Source of the DNA: Cryptomeria japonica | Lineage: Eukaryota > Streptophyta > Pinopsida > Cupressales > Cupressaceae | Assembly (NCBI RefSeq): GCF_030272615.1 | Contig: NC_081411.1 | Coordinates: 37,856,640 to 37,920,639 of the forward strand | DNA: 64,000 bases | Direction: 5' to 3' | Part shown: positions 22,706-34,630 of the stretch, piece after piece | How positions within the stretch are numbered: the first letter of the stretch is position 1 | How the letters are laid out: each line of letters begins with the position of its first letter | Made by a program: the position numbers and the translations under genes | The notes under the pieces: generated by a model | Databases searched by the model: none | Told to the model about the DNA's origin: nothing | Seen by the model: the letters and a program-made list of their open reading frames with translations, nothing else

Positions 22706-24666
22706 TGATAGGGAGATTGAGTGAGAAGTTGCTCAATAAGTCTAAATTGGTTAAATTAGTCAAGGGGACCCAAAGATATGCTTTTTATTTTGTGTTCAAT
22801 TAGTGTTTGGCAATATCAATCTTAAACACCCACACCTCTTCTCAATCAACCGCCCTATTATGTTGCTACACTCCCTTACTACACTCTCTTGCTTAGTATT
22901 ACTCAAATCCTCCACCATAGGTCCACACCCCAAGATGATGTCTTAGCTATCAATTTTGATTGAATTAGGCCACTTTGTGTATTTCAACTAGCCTTCAAGA
23001 GTTTGGGAAGGTTCTAACATCATTGAGGCAATCGGGTTCACTTTTTTGTAAAACGGGGCTAAAAGGCTACTAGCTTGTGGAGGCCTAATTGGAGTGATTT
23101 TTTCTTGTATGGTGCAACAATGACCAAAAAAATCATGGAACCTAACTTGTGAGGTTTCAAAAAGGTCTAAACTCAAGGATTTTCATGGTTTTAGCTCCTG
23201 AGAAGATGGTATAATAACTGTCCATATTTTTAGGCAAGAAAGTAGGGTTTTGAGAGGGTTTTGCTCATGAAAGAAAGGAATTCTCTCCTAAACCTCAAGT
23301 CAAGCTTCTGAACTATCATGGAACCTCTGCCACATCATTTTTAACAATTCTCCAACTCTTCCCTGGATGACATTACATCAAACACTTGCTATGGAAACTA
23401 AAAATCGTAGTAAAATGACTGTTATGAGCACTGTCACTACTAATTCACTGTTTTTCCTGCACTTTGAAGGGTTATAACTTCATAGAAACCTTCACCCAAG
23501 CATGTAGCAACCTCCAAACACTTTTTCAGCACTTGTCACAAGATGCCAAAGCATGAATATGTTCATAAAGTAAACTTGGATTCAAAAAGACATTAAATTC
23601 CCAAAAATGGGTACTTGCTGCCAGCTACAACTCAACACTTTTGCAAGGTGAAATACACATTGTTTGGATCTCTAAGTACATCTACAACTCCAAGAAGAAT
23701 ATTCCAGACCTTTGCCTCAAATTTTCTCACCCAAATTGTTCTTTGATCACAAACAAGTTTGGTCTTGTTCACATTGCCAGCCAAATCCATCTCCAACTTG
23801 CCTAGCATGTGCTCAAGACCACTTCTTTTTCACAACCCTGGCTAAAATATGAAATATTTACACTATACATGTGCAATACAACTTTTCTAAGTCCACCCAT
23901 GAGATCCCAAACTTGGATTTAGACAAGTTGATGCATTTTGGAGTCCGAAACCCTTGATAGGGCAGTCAAGGAGCAAAATGAAACCAACTTCCAAATGCAT
24001 AACCTGCAAACTATTTACATAAAGAGCATTGAATATAAAAAAAATTTACTTTCCAAAAGGTACATTATGGAAAGGAGAAGCCCCAGTACGGACTGCTATC
24101 CAAAGTGGAGTTTAAACATGAGAAACATCAAAAAATGCTTGCTCTTTCAATTGATTTTGATAGAAAGTACAAACGCCAACCCTATACCAAGAAGAGGGAG
24201 AAATATATATAGAATTTGGAGGTAGTTATCAATTCTTGTATGGACATAAGGCATTTTTGTCTTCTTTTTACAAAGAGTGTCCAAAATGACAACTTTTACA
24301 AGCAAGAATGACAACTTTTGTTGCTCCAAGTGGCAATTTGAGCAACATAACTCAACTAACCTTCCAAAATAACCTAGGAATAATTAAAAACACTTTCTAA
24401 ACATTTTTCAATTCTTTCCAAAGCATGGCTAAGCCTATAAGGCAATTTTCCACTTTTTAGCCTTATTTGGCCTAGGAGCATAAAACTGACAACTCAAACC
24501 TTAAGAAGAAAAACTTGATCTCTCAAGCACAAAATGAGATCAAACACTTATGAAATGGATTAAAAAAACCTATAGAAACATTAAAAACATATTACAAGAC
24601 TCACAAACACTTAAGCATGAAAATACTAAAAAGTAGAGTGAAACATGACTAGGTGCTTCTGCACTA
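22706..24666 (-). repeat. Element B 5' LTR
   Basis: It is bounded on the left by the tRNA-iMet primer site (LTR end ...CCCTATCA) and on the right by TAGTGCAGAAGCACC on the minus strand at 24666. The first dinucleotide is TA where TG is expected. The length is 1961 bp. The interior has no gene. Immediately to the right begins element D protease sequence, so B appears to have inserted into D. No matching 3' LTR is recognised in the window. Confidence 0.75.
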
Positions 24667-25117
24667 TCTAGATATTGACAAATTTGAAGCCATGGTAGCT
24701 CACATGAAAAGGCCTCATAATCTCACCTTTTCTGAGCATGATAATATCTCATTGAGCCATCCACACAATACTCCCCTTCACATTGAAGTCTTGGTCTACA
24801 AACATCGAGTTAAAAGAGTATTAGTAGATGGAGGAGCTGGACTCAATATCTGTACCTTAAAACTTATTCATGCATTAGGCTTCTCTGAACAGTCTATTGA
24901 TCCATGCAAAAAGATCACTATCAAAGAATATGATGATGAAGAAAGATCATCCAAGGGAACCGTAATACTACCAATTCAAGTGGGACAAATACAAAGGGAC
25001 ACCGTGTGCCAAGTCTTAGACATAGACCTCACATATAATATTTTATTGGGTCGTCCTTGGATACATGAAATGCAAGAAGTACCCTCAACTTACCACCAGT
25101 GTGTTAAATTCCCTTAA
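24667..25117 (+). pseudogene. Element D aspartic protease
   Basis: The frame is open into the element B LTR at its 5' side, so the true start is gone. Residues show the active site VLVDGGAGLNICT (the catalytic Asp codon is at 24827-24829), a flap region ending EYDDEERSSKGTVILPIQVG, and the C-terminal block YNILLGRPWIHEM followed by VPSTYHQCVKFP. This is the typical DGG form of the gypsy protease. It would cleave the gag-pol polyprotein. The domain itself looks undamaged, but the polyprotein around it is broken. Confidence 0.88.
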
Positions 25118-26763
25118 AATGGGTAGGATATTTCTATATCAGTAGATAATAACCCATTTCAACATTACAATGCTATGGGGGCAGCCCAAGACAGCTTGGT
25201 TCCACATAACAGGGAAAAAAAAACTTCCTCAGTGCCAGATCATTAGCAAGAAAAGCTCAAATCTTTATCCATGGATTTCAAACAAAAGATGAAAATCAAA
25301 GAGAAAGGCATTGGAGAATACTCTTTGGAACCCATGTGTCTAACGAACTTACCAACATTGCCTAAATCTCATGGGCAACCTTCTGCATTAACACATCAAG
25401 CAACATAGCCCATCACCAAGTTTGATGGCAAATTTATCCAATTAGGCACACTAGCACATGAATCAGAAGAGAAGGACATCCTTAGTTGGCTATACAAGGA
25501 TGAAGAAGAAGTCAAAGCTACTACTATGGAAGTAGCTATACCAAAACAATAGTATGGGAAAGGATACCTAACCATGCAACGAATGGGGTACAATGGCAAA
25601 GGACCTATCGACAAGCATCAAGAAGGCATCACAAAACCATTGGATCCTCCTTCACAATTCTCTAGAGACAAAATAGGATTGGGCTATGGACACACTCTAC
25701 CCCCAAAGAAGAAACCAAAATATCAAAAACCTCAGTGGAAAGCAAAGAAGAAGTAGAAGGAGGACTCATGGAAGGAAGTGCTACATGAATCAACAAAAAC
25801 AATATGAAAGGAACGTGAACACTAGGAAAAAGAGAAACAACAAGACGAGTTGGCCATTCAAAGAGAAGAAGCATCTTATGCAAAAGTACATCACATTTAG
25901 GAACCTATTCCAAACAAGACAAAATCACCCCCTAAAAATATCACTACTCCCTGAGGAGAAACAATCTATGAACAAATGCAAAGAGTACAAGAAGGATCTG
26001 ATACGGAATCAAAGAAAACTATCAGACTAGTTCAATCATCAAGGATCTCTTTTCACCTTACAACACCCCTATCAGCAACATTGAAAAACTTTGGGAAAAT
26101 ACTTCAGAGACTAATGCTAATGAGTATGAATGGGGCAGCTGTTCAAATGTTACTAAAGAAATTCCTGAAAATACTAGTCTTACACCCCTTTCTCAAGAAG
26201 GACAAGGCACAGAGTCTAGACTACATGAATTTGGTACACAAAATATCTATGAAGCCAAAGAAAATGAGCAGCAACATTACAAGCAAGTCTAGATAGAAGA
26301 TGATACCATCGAGGACCTCAACAATATCATTAACTCATTCAATATCCCAGACAACCTTAATGATACCTCTATCATGACACTTACCGTAGCTGAACTTGAT
26401 CCACCCAATGACTCTTTACCGCTCATCTTTCTTGATCTTATAGACTGGGATGAACTTGAAAACCATGACATACCTATTTTCCCAAATGATGAGTCCATTA
26501 TCCATTACCTATGTATTATCAACCCAGAAACAAACTCTACTAGTGAACAAAGTAACGACATCTACAATCAGAGGGGTACCAAGTCTCTCAGTTGCAAAAA
26601 TGAAAGAAATAAAAGATCTACTTCTGAAAACCAGTCAATGGGAGCACTAGATCACAAAAAAGTAAAAATAAAGGATGCATCTAAGTGTGAAAACCTTTTT
26701 AAGGCACCAAAGGATGGGAGAATTGATACTCTTCCTGAACACTATCAAGAGTGATCACCCATA
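25118..26763 (+). pseudogene. Element D protease-RT linker with G-patch motif
   Basis: Frame 2 continues from the protease with several stops (near 25118, 25250, 25409, 25550). At 25574-25690 a glycine-rich segment reads MGYNGKGPIDKHQEGITKPL and, after a short gap, KIGLGYGH, which has the spacing of a G-patch (GxGxG...GI..PL...GLGY). The following stretch is Lys- and Asp/Ser-rich. A frameshift lies between 25760 and 26370, after which frame 1 runs into the RT. G-patch segments behind proteases are known from some retroviruses and gypsy elements and are thought to bind nucleic acid. Here the motif also occurs in element E. Confidence 0.65.
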
Positions 26764-27700
26764 TTGATTGAGACCACTCAATTCATCAATATTGGTACAA
26801 AAGAAACAACCAAAAACATACACCTACCAGAATCTTTGACAGATGCAAAAAAGCCAGAGTTTATCAAATTCTTCAAAGAAAAGAAAATCAATTTTGCTTG
26901 GTCCTATGCAAATATTCTCGAGATTGATCCACACTTAATCATGCATCAGTTATCTATTGCTCCAAGAGCTAAGCCAGTCAAGAAAAAGTTGAGAAAGATG
27001 AATCCACATGTGGCATTAATGGTCAAAGCTGAACTAAAGAAACTATTAGACATTGGATTTATTTGACCTATTGACTATGCTGAATGGATTTCAAACATTG
27101 TACCAGTTTCAAAACCAAACGGAAGCATCAAGATATGTACAGATTTTAGGGATGTTAACAAAGCCTATCCAAAGGATGACTTTCCTTTGCCCAACATCAA
27201 CATAATTGTAGACCTCACAGCAGGCCATGCAATGCTATCATTAACGGATAGTTTTTCTAGCTATAATCAAATTAAGATAGCTCCAGAGGATCAAGATAAA
27301 ACAATGTTCACGTGGCCTTGGGGAAAGTATTGTTGGAATGTAATGCCTTTTGGCTTGAAGAATGCTAGGGCAACTTATCAACAAGCAATGATGATAATCT
27401 TTCATGATATGATGCATACCTTCATGGAAGACTATGTGGATGATTTACTAGCTAAGTCATTTACTCGGGAAGAACATTTGGGCATACTAGAGAAAATATT
27501 TCAAAGACTAGAAAAATTCCAGGTCAGGCTAAACCCTAAGAAGTGTGTATTTGGGGTGACATCAAAAAAATTATTAGGCTACATTATGTTAGCAAAAGGC
27601 ATTGAAGTAGATCCAGCAAAGGTACAGGCTATCATGGAGATGCCACCTCCCAAGAACATTAGCCAACTTCGATCTCTACAAGGATGGCTATAGTCTATCA
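26764..27700 (+). pseudogene. Element D reverse transcriptase (RVT_1)
   Basis: Frame 1 shows the complete gypsy RT order: HQLSIAPRAKPVKKKLRKM, VPVSKPNGSIKICTDFRDVN, KDDFPLPNINIIVDLTAGHA, PWGKYCWNVMPFGLKNARAT, and EDYVDDLLAKS. The catalytic YVDD is intact (27433-27444). Then NPKKCVFGVTSKKLLGYIM and the thumb follow. Stops at 27064 (TGA) and 27691 (TAG) interrupt it. In a live copy it would synthesise cDNA. Confidence 0.92.
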
Positions 27701-28245
27701 GGCGATTTATATCCCAATTAGCAGATAAAAGTCTACCATTCAATCATTTACTACATAAAAACATACCATTCAGATGGGAAGCCAAGTGTGCAGAATCATT
27801 CTATCAAATCAAGCAATATCTAATGAACCCACCAATTATGGTGCCACCAATAGCAGGGAAGCCACTTATTCTCTACATATCAACAATACAGATATCATTG
27901 GGGGCACTATTAGCACAAGAAGATCAAGAAGGCAAGGAACGAGCTATTTATTACATCAAGAGACCCTTAAATGGATATGAGCTCAATTACACATTCATTG
28001 AGAAAGCTTTCTTAGCTATAGTCTTCGCTTCTCAAAAGTTTTGACACTACATGCTAGCTCACACAATCAAGATAATAGCCAAAATTGATCCTCTCAAGTA
28101 TTTACTCAGCAAAGAAGCTCTCACAGGCAGACTAGCTAAATGGGTCATGAATCTCAGTGAATTTGATATCCACAACATAGAGTGTCGAGCTATCAAAGGA
28201 CAGGTAATTGCAGATCAATTAGCTGACGCACCATTACTAGATTAA
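27701..28245 (+). pseudogene. Element D RNase H (first copy)
   Basis: It continues in frame 1 after the RT thumb. PLILYISTIQISLGALLAQE corresponds to the start of the gypsy RNase H, but the usual catalytic Asp of YxDAS reads as Ser-Thr here (YISTIQIS). Next come ERAIYYIKRPLNGYELNYTF, IEKAFLAIVFASQKF, a TGA at 28042, HTIKIIAKIDPLKYLL, and GQVIADQLADAPLL. This type of RNase H lies between RT and integrase in most gypsy elements. Confidence 0.85.
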
Positions 28246-28251
28246 CAACCA

Positions 28252-28630
28252 ATGGAGATCGAATTTCTAGATAGGGATATCCTTACTGTTACCACCAAGC
28301 AATGGACCATGTACTTTGATGGTTCCTACACTCAACGTGGCTTAGGTGTCGGCATCTTGTTCTTCACTCCTGAAGGACACACCATACCAAGATCATATAG
28401 ACTCATGTTTCCATGCACAAGTAACATTTCTAAGTATTAGGCATTGGACAGGAATCAAAATGTTCGTGGAATGGAGAATCACAAAATTGAAAGTCTATGG
28501 AGATTCCCAACTAGTCATAAATCAGATCAACAATGACTATCAGACAAAAGATGACAAGCTGTTGCCATACAAAAGAATGGTGGATGACTTCAAATAGTAT
28601 TTCATACACATCACCTTTGAACAAATACCA
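28252..28630 (+). pseudogene. Element D second, archaeal-like RNase H
   Basis: Frame 1 has WTMYFDGSYTQRGLGVGILF, the DGS of the additional RNase H, and CTSNISKY followed by a stop where TNN.AEYEAL is expected. A frameshift lies near 28440. Frame 2 then reads KLKVYGDSQLVINQINNDYQ and LLPYKRMVDDF, the GDSqLVi.Q block. Presence of this second RNase H after the first is the hallmark of Tat-lineage gypsy elements. The missing AEYE glutamate and the shift make it inactive. Confidence 0.82.
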
Positions 28631-28633
28631 AGG

Positions 28634-30051
28634 TTGGACAATAGAGTGGCTGATGCAATGGCTACTATCACTTCATTGTTACAAATTCTAGAACAACAGA
28701 GTTGTTATGAGTTTCGGGTAGAGCAACTTTTTTCCCTAGCCTATGACAGTTCTGTATCCCAGGTTATCTATTCCTTAATCAGTTCAGACTCTCCAGTATA
28801 CAAAACAATATATGAGTATCTCAAAACCAATACCCTACCCATTGACCTATCTCGAAATAAAAAATGCAACTTTATCTGGCAAGTCGCCCATTATACTCTA
28901 ATTGCTGATACTCTTTATCGTCGAGGTCTAGATGGTACTCTTCTTCATTACCTTGATCGTAATGAATCAGATTCTTCTTTACAAGAGCTTCATGAAGGTA
29001 TATGTGGTACACATTCAAGTGGTCCTACTCTTGCTAAAAAACTTCTAAGAATGGGATATTACTGGCTGACAATGGAAAAAGACTCTTTTCATTTTGCAAA
29101 GAAATGTCCTAAATTCCAAATCCATTGCAATCTTATACATGCACCGACACAAGAATTGCAACCATTTACAGCATCTTGGCCTTTCTGTCAGTGGGGACTG
29201 GACTTAGTAGACAAAATACACCCTTCATATTCAAATGGACACAAGTTCATTATCACTGCAACAGAATATTTTACAAAATGGATCGAAGCAGTCCCCATGA
29301 TCACAGTAATTGGAAAACTAATTGCCTCTTTTATTCTTAATTATCCAATCCGTAGATACGACATTCTTAGTTCCATCATCACATATAATGGGCGTCCCTT
29401 CAAAAACCAAGATGTGCGAGAACTATGTGAACGATTCAAAATCCAACATCGTTTCTCTACACCTTACTACCCGTAGGGGAATGGACAAATAGAGGCATCA
29501 AATAAAATAGTATTGAAAATCTTCAAGAAGATAGTAAATGATGCAGGAAAGGATTGGCATGTGCAACTCAATCCAACACTTTGGGCATACAGGACTAGCA
29601 TCTAGACACTTACAAGAGCTACGCCATATTCATTGGTGTATGGATCAGAAGTAATTTTACCTCTTGAGGTAGAAATTCCCTCACTCAGAGTATCTTTGAA
29701 AGGCTTCATTCTAGATGAGGAGTATCAAGTAAACAAACTACAAGAGCTATAGCTTATAGATGAAAAGTGACAACATGCCTATAATCACCTCAAAGCATAC
29801 CAGCAATGCATGTGTAGAAGCTACAACCACAAATTCATCCCTTGGAATTTTAAAGTTGGTGATCTCGTACTGAAAGAAAATCCCAGCTATCAACAGGATC
29901 GAGAAAAGAAGAGGAAGTTTAAATCTAACTGGTTGGGTCCCTATGTCATCATCTTAGCCTATGGATTAAGCACCTATTAGCTTACAACTTCAGAAGGCGA
30001 TGTGCTCGATGAACCAACCAACAAAATCCATCTGAAGAATTACTATACTTG
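28634..30051 (+). pseudogene. Element D integrase (gypsy)
   Basis: Frame 2. The zinc-binding domain has HEGICGTHSSG then GYYWLTMEKDSF and KKCPKFQIH; the second Cys of CxxC is Phe. The core has WPFCQWGLDLVDKI with the first catalytic Asp, and IITYNGRPFKN, where the second catalytic Asp of TDNG is Tyr (29384-29386). After a stop (29475), GNGQIEASNK keeps the catalytic Glu. The C-terminal domain ends NWLGPYVI ... HLKNYYT, and the stop is near 30050. Further stops lie at 29605, 29750, 29770 and 29980. It once inserted cDNA and is now dead. Confidence 0.9.
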
Positions 30052-31419
30052 AGTAGTCTAATGCACGAAAAAAGTGAAAATACAAAAAAAAATCAAAAGA
30101 ATCAAAAACAACAAAAAGGTGCAATTAAAAAAAATGGTGAAAAACTGGCAATAGGTGCTACTTGCGAGAGAACAACTCCTCTATCTATCTTTTCTCCTAA
30201 CTTTTGTATCCAAAATTAAACACCACTGGCCATCGCCCAACACTTTATCAGAACAACATTATCCAGGACATACTTAGTATAGTCACTATCCTTTCCTATC
30301 TGAATATTAGTTCATCATATCCCACCATGGCTTGGTAATCACTATACATATCCACATCGATCAGTATCTCTAGCTAGGGGCAACATTCATCTAACTTCAA
30401 ACATGTCAATAAAACGAGAATCACAGCATGCCAAGAAAATCCTGTCAAGCAAAAATCCAGCAGTCAAGAGAACAAAACATTGATCCACTTAACAAATTCA
30501 CAACATGTGATGGATGACTTTCTAAAGTATAAATTGCTTACATCTTGCATGAATTTTTGACTATCTTTGCACTTGAACTCTTTTGAACTATTGGATCCCC
30601 TAAATTTTCTCAACAATGCATCACGCTAGAGAAAAGTGATTGGGACTCCAATATTTTTTAGTTTTCTATGTATGAGATGATCACTTGTACTATGCAAATA
30701 CTTGTCTTGAGACGTGATTCAAAGCATATCACCGAAGACATTGTTCCACTTTGCACATACAAATGGTTTAATCTTGTCTGTTTTTATGCAAGCAACACTC
30801 AAGTTGTCTTGGTTCAATTATACCTCGACGCTTGTGCCATCTCGCAATATCAAAATTCATGTAAATTTTTCTCAGGTCATTATGGTTCAATTATACCATT
30901 ATGCTTGTATAAATTTTCAACATATCAAAATAGCTCAATGATGATAAAAACAAAGAAAGCAAAAACATGTGACTATACATGAGTGACAAATGACATAATG
31001 AGGATGATCAATTGCATATAATTTTACAATTAGTTGCATATCATTTTACAATTAGTTGCATATCATTGTACAAATAGTTGCATATCATTACATACATCTC
31101 ATTTTCAAGATACATCTCACAACATATCATTACATACATCTCATTTTCAAGATATATTTCACAAATCATATCATTGCATCATGAATCATACAATCCTATC
31201 AATCAATATCAAATCAAAAGAATCTAAGCATTGCATCATCATCATAGAACCATCACATCTAAGCATAAATCATCATCCATAAAACACATCACATGTGGAT
31301 CAAAACAAATTGGTGTCGTATATATATATATATATCTCTAAACTGGTCAAATATACAAAAGATTTCATGTCTATCCACATGCAACATAATGATCAAAATA
31401 CAATGGAGGCAAGTCTCTC
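30052..31419 (+). other. Element D untranslated region after pol
   Basis: No coding sequence is recognised here. An A-rich run lies at 30070-30140. A 22-bp tandem repeat (unit around 'attagttgcatatcatttta') covers about 31013-31090 with three to four copies. Duplicated 'tacatctcattttcaagata' lies at 31090-31155, and a TA dinucleotide run at 31318-31335. The open frames at 30668-30982 and 31034-31282 fall in these repeats and have no recognised content. Confidence 0.5.
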
Positions 31420-33500
31420 AAGTATGACTATCTCCTGAGACCGATGGTCTCACAGCAGATGTCCCGGCACCTAGATCTCTGAGTAGATCATGACGAGACA
31501 GCCCGGTCACACCTCTACTCTCCATCCTTGAATGAGTCTACATGGATCAACTGGATCTCACCGCAGCATAGCTAGGAGCTCTGTGATATCTAGGAACCAC
31601 CTCCTCATATAAATGTCTGTAGTACTCAGCCTCCTTGGCTGCATATTGCATCTCTCTCAATGTGTCTCTCACAGAACCACCAACCGCCACTCTCTCCAGG
31701 TTATCCACTCGAGCCTTTGCTCAACCTAAGTGCTCTAACCTAAGCGCTCTAACACTGTATCCCACTCTACGGTAATTTGTGTAATCTGACATTGTTGGGG
31801 CAATACATGTACCTGCAGGTACTGCACTGACAACCGTAAGGACCTAATCTATGCATCCTCTTAGTGGGTGGGTATCTGAATCTAGAGGGGTACCTGTGTT
31901 GTGGTACCCCCTATCCTTGTCCCTATTCTCGACATTGTTGGCGGTAACACATCTGATCTCCTCCTCTAGGTCAGCTGCCTAAACTCATCCATCCCACCCA
32001 CAACTACTATAACCTCACCCACTCCACCAACTCTAGCCACCAAACCTCCCCTCCCTCTCTCATCAACTACTTGCCTCACTAATCCACCTCCTCTCATCCC
32101 TCTATCTCCTCCATCCCCTCCTCTATCTCCTCTCTCCCCTCCTCTATCTCCTCCATCCCCTCCTTTATCTCCTCTCCTCCCTCTATCTCCTCTCCCTCCT
32201 CTATCTCCTCATCGCCCTTGACCATCTCCCCTCCCATCTCCCCCATCATCTCCTCCACCATCCCCATATCCCTCCTCCAACTCCTCTCCCTCATCTCTCT
32301 GTCTCCCTAGCCTCTCAGGCTGCTCATCCTCCTCATCATCAAAAGCGGGAATCATCTCTACTGGATTTGATATTTATGCCACGACATGGGCCACGAACAA
32401 CACTACAAACTCCTCCATCATCCCCGCATCTGCCACCTCGTAGGCGTAGTCCCATATATATCTAGCCAAATGCATGTACTCCTCCACCACTACAACACTA
32501 TCAATAGTTGGACCCCACTCTGGCACATCCTTCCTCCAACAAGCATATAAGCATGCTCCTTGTGGTATACCCTACTGTTGACCATACTGTCGCTGAACTC
32601 GACTGTGCAGGAACCTCTCAATCACAAAAGGCATCTACCCTATCAAGTATCGTGACATGTATACATAGGGAATCTCTAGCCCATCCTCAACCCACACCTA
32701 ACACTCCATATACAGTCTCCAAATAATCGTATCAATGTCATCTAGCACCCTCCTCCAATGCTCTAGCTTGCCCAGCTTACGCTGGACAACTATCCCTGTA
32801 TATCCATATGCATAAGAACAACCAACTAGCCTATCCCTGTCTGCAAGTGGCCTCACTGCGAGAATGTGCTCCCAAGCCCACACTTGTAATAATGTGACCT
32901 CGGCTAATAAACTATTGTATCCTAAATACACCACCTGATGCAAATATTTATAGAAATGGGCCAACATACAAGATCCCCATGCAAATCGATGACCCTGTGT
33001 CACCATATCCTCAAGAACCAATCCCCATCCCACTGCCAAACCCTTCGACCTATGGTCGGGACACAAGAAGCCACCTACAAAACCTAACAGTACTGATGGT
33101 AGTGGGGCATAATCAAAATCTATGAACTCTTACCAAGGGATCTCATATCCACAAATCAAATCATCATGGAAAATCCGGTGAAGCACCTCTGTCCAACCCT
33201 CCTCAGTCTACTCATAAGGAATTAGTGCCCCTACCACAGGGATCCCTAGAATCCGATAACAGTCCTCTAGAGTGACTGTAATCTCGCTCGTAGCCAAGTG
33301 AAAGGTGTTGGTGTCAGTATGCCACCTCTCTACCAATGCTATCAGTAAACCTCGGTTAATGATATACCAAGGCATGTCCAACAAAGAGGACAACCCACAT
33401 CTCTCAATAATATCTCTATTCGCCTATGTCAATCATGGACTCAAAGACCATGGCCTCAAAAATTGCTCTCACAACTGAAGAACACCAAGTCGTTCCTGTA
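31420..33500 (-). pseudogene. Antisense plant mobile domain (PMD) gene in element D
   Basis: This runs opposite to gag-pol. The minus-strand frame through 33393-33208 and 33066-32698 reads IIERCGLSSLLDMPWYI, LIALVERWHTDTNTFHLATS, EITVTLEDCYRILGIPVVG, then VTLLQVWAWEHILAVRPLAD and KLGKLEHWRRVLDDIDTIIW. These are hallmark blocks of the plant mobile domain: the ERW-x-TFHL-E-TLED-ILG-P region and the LLQ.WAWEH block. Downstream is an acidic Glu/Gly-rich tract (32300-32094), then helical text such as REMQYAAKEAEYYRHLYEE down to about 31430. Several stops (near 33207, 33130, 32695) break it. PMD proteins exist as host genes (MAIN/MAIL) and as cargo of Tat-type elements. Confidence 0.8.
32090..32300. 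repeat. Pyrimidine-rich minisatellite (CTCCTCTATCTCCTC type)
   Basis: Imperfect repeats of about 15-30 bp built from 'cccctcctctatctcctc'. On the minus strand they encode Glu/Gly/Arg-rich stretches in all frames, which explains the 66-codon frame there. They lie within the antisense PMD gene, in its acidic linker. Confidence 0.75.
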
Positions 33501-33545
33501 ACAAGTAAAACATGTCCAAATATCAGTTCGCACATAAAATCTGAT

Positions 33546-33940
33546 ATATCCAATCAAAAATTCTATATCAACTTGAAACAATGAAAATCAAATCAAGTTT
33601 CATATTGAATATCCAACCCATATCAAAATAAAAAATTCCATATCAACTTGAAACAATGAAAATCAAATCAAGTTTCATATCGAAAATCCAACCCATATCA
33701 AAATCAAACATTTCATATCAACTTGAAACAAATCCAAATCAAATCAAGTTTCATATCAAAAATCAAACCCATATCCAATCAAAAATTCATATCAACTTGA
33801 AACAAATTCAAATCAAATCAAGTTTCATCTATCAAATCCATATCAAGAAATCAACTCAAAACCATATCGAGAAATCAACTCAAATCCATATCAAGAAATC
33901 AAATAAAAACCATATCACAAGACTCATATCAAGAACCATA
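33546..33940. repeat. 75-bp tandem repeat followed by 25-bp repeats
   Basis: The word ACTTGAAACA recurs at 33571, 33646, 33721 and 33795, spacing 75, 75 and 74 bp. Units contain 'aaatcaaatcaagtttcata' and 'ccaacccatatcaaaa'. From about 33835 the array changes to shorter units around 'ccatatcaagaaatcaact'. It sits just upstream of the antisense PMD gene, so it could be in that gene's promoter region or in the 3' untranslated part of element D. Confidence 0.85.
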
Positions 33941-34185
33941 TTGGAACTCATATTGGACATCATATTCACTACAAAAAAATTAAAGATCTAAAACAATAGA
34001 CAATCAGGATCATCATTCAATCAATCATCTTAGAACTCCAACAACAAAAGCAATTTCAACAAAATCTATCAAACAATCACACATCAGCACAACAGACATA
34101 AAGCTTGGCTACAACACCCATCTAGGAACACTTGGCAGACAACTACTCACCCCAACCCATCTTCCTTCATCTAATTTTACCCCGC
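33941..34185 (+). other. Element D 3' region, unclassified spacer
   Basis: AT-rich sequence between two tandem-repeat blocks. I see no gene or signal in it. Confidence 0.4.
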
Positions 34186-34189
34186 TACA

Positions 34190-34630
34190 TTATATTTTCC
34201 TCCTAAATCATTGCATTTTTTGGCCACACACTAAGAAATCTTCCCTATGCGCTAAGCTGCCACCTATGCGCTAGCTAAACTCAGCTACACACTACAAACT
34301 TTACCCTAAGCACTAGAATTACCCAATGTGCTACATTGTTCCCTGCATGTGCTACCATTTCAGCCCTATGCGCTAGGTCTACCCTATGCGCAACACTATT
34401 CCACCCATGTGCTACCATCTTTCCCCTATGCACTAGGTCTACCCTATGCACTACCTTTTTTCGATATGCGCTATCTTGTTAGCCATATGTACTATCTTAC
34501 CTCTATGCGCTACCCTAAACTTGTGGTGCGCTACCCAAAAACACCTCGATGCTACCCTAATTCACTAACCCTATGCGCTAATGGTTTTATCATATGCACT
34601 ACGCAAATGACCCTACGCGCTAAAGCATGA
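34190..34630. repeat. Interspersed short repeats around ATGCGCTA
   Basis: ATGCGCTA and decayed forms (ATGCACTA, ATGTGCTA) recur at irregular spacing of about 15-30 bp, often as CCCTATGCGCTACC. There are more than a dozen copies. GCGC cores reading GCAC or GTGC in neighbouring units fit CpG decay. The open frame at 34328-34630 follows from the repeat. Confidence 0.8.

Noticed and set aside
32094..32294. Glu-rich 66-codon minus-strand frame as a separate gene
   Set aside because: It is out of frame with the PMD gene and arises from the pyrimidine-rich repeat; all phases give Glu/Gly/Arg-rich text.
34190..34630. CRISPR-like array
   Set aside because: Repeat words are only about 8 bp, spacing is irregular and the context is a plant retrotransposon.
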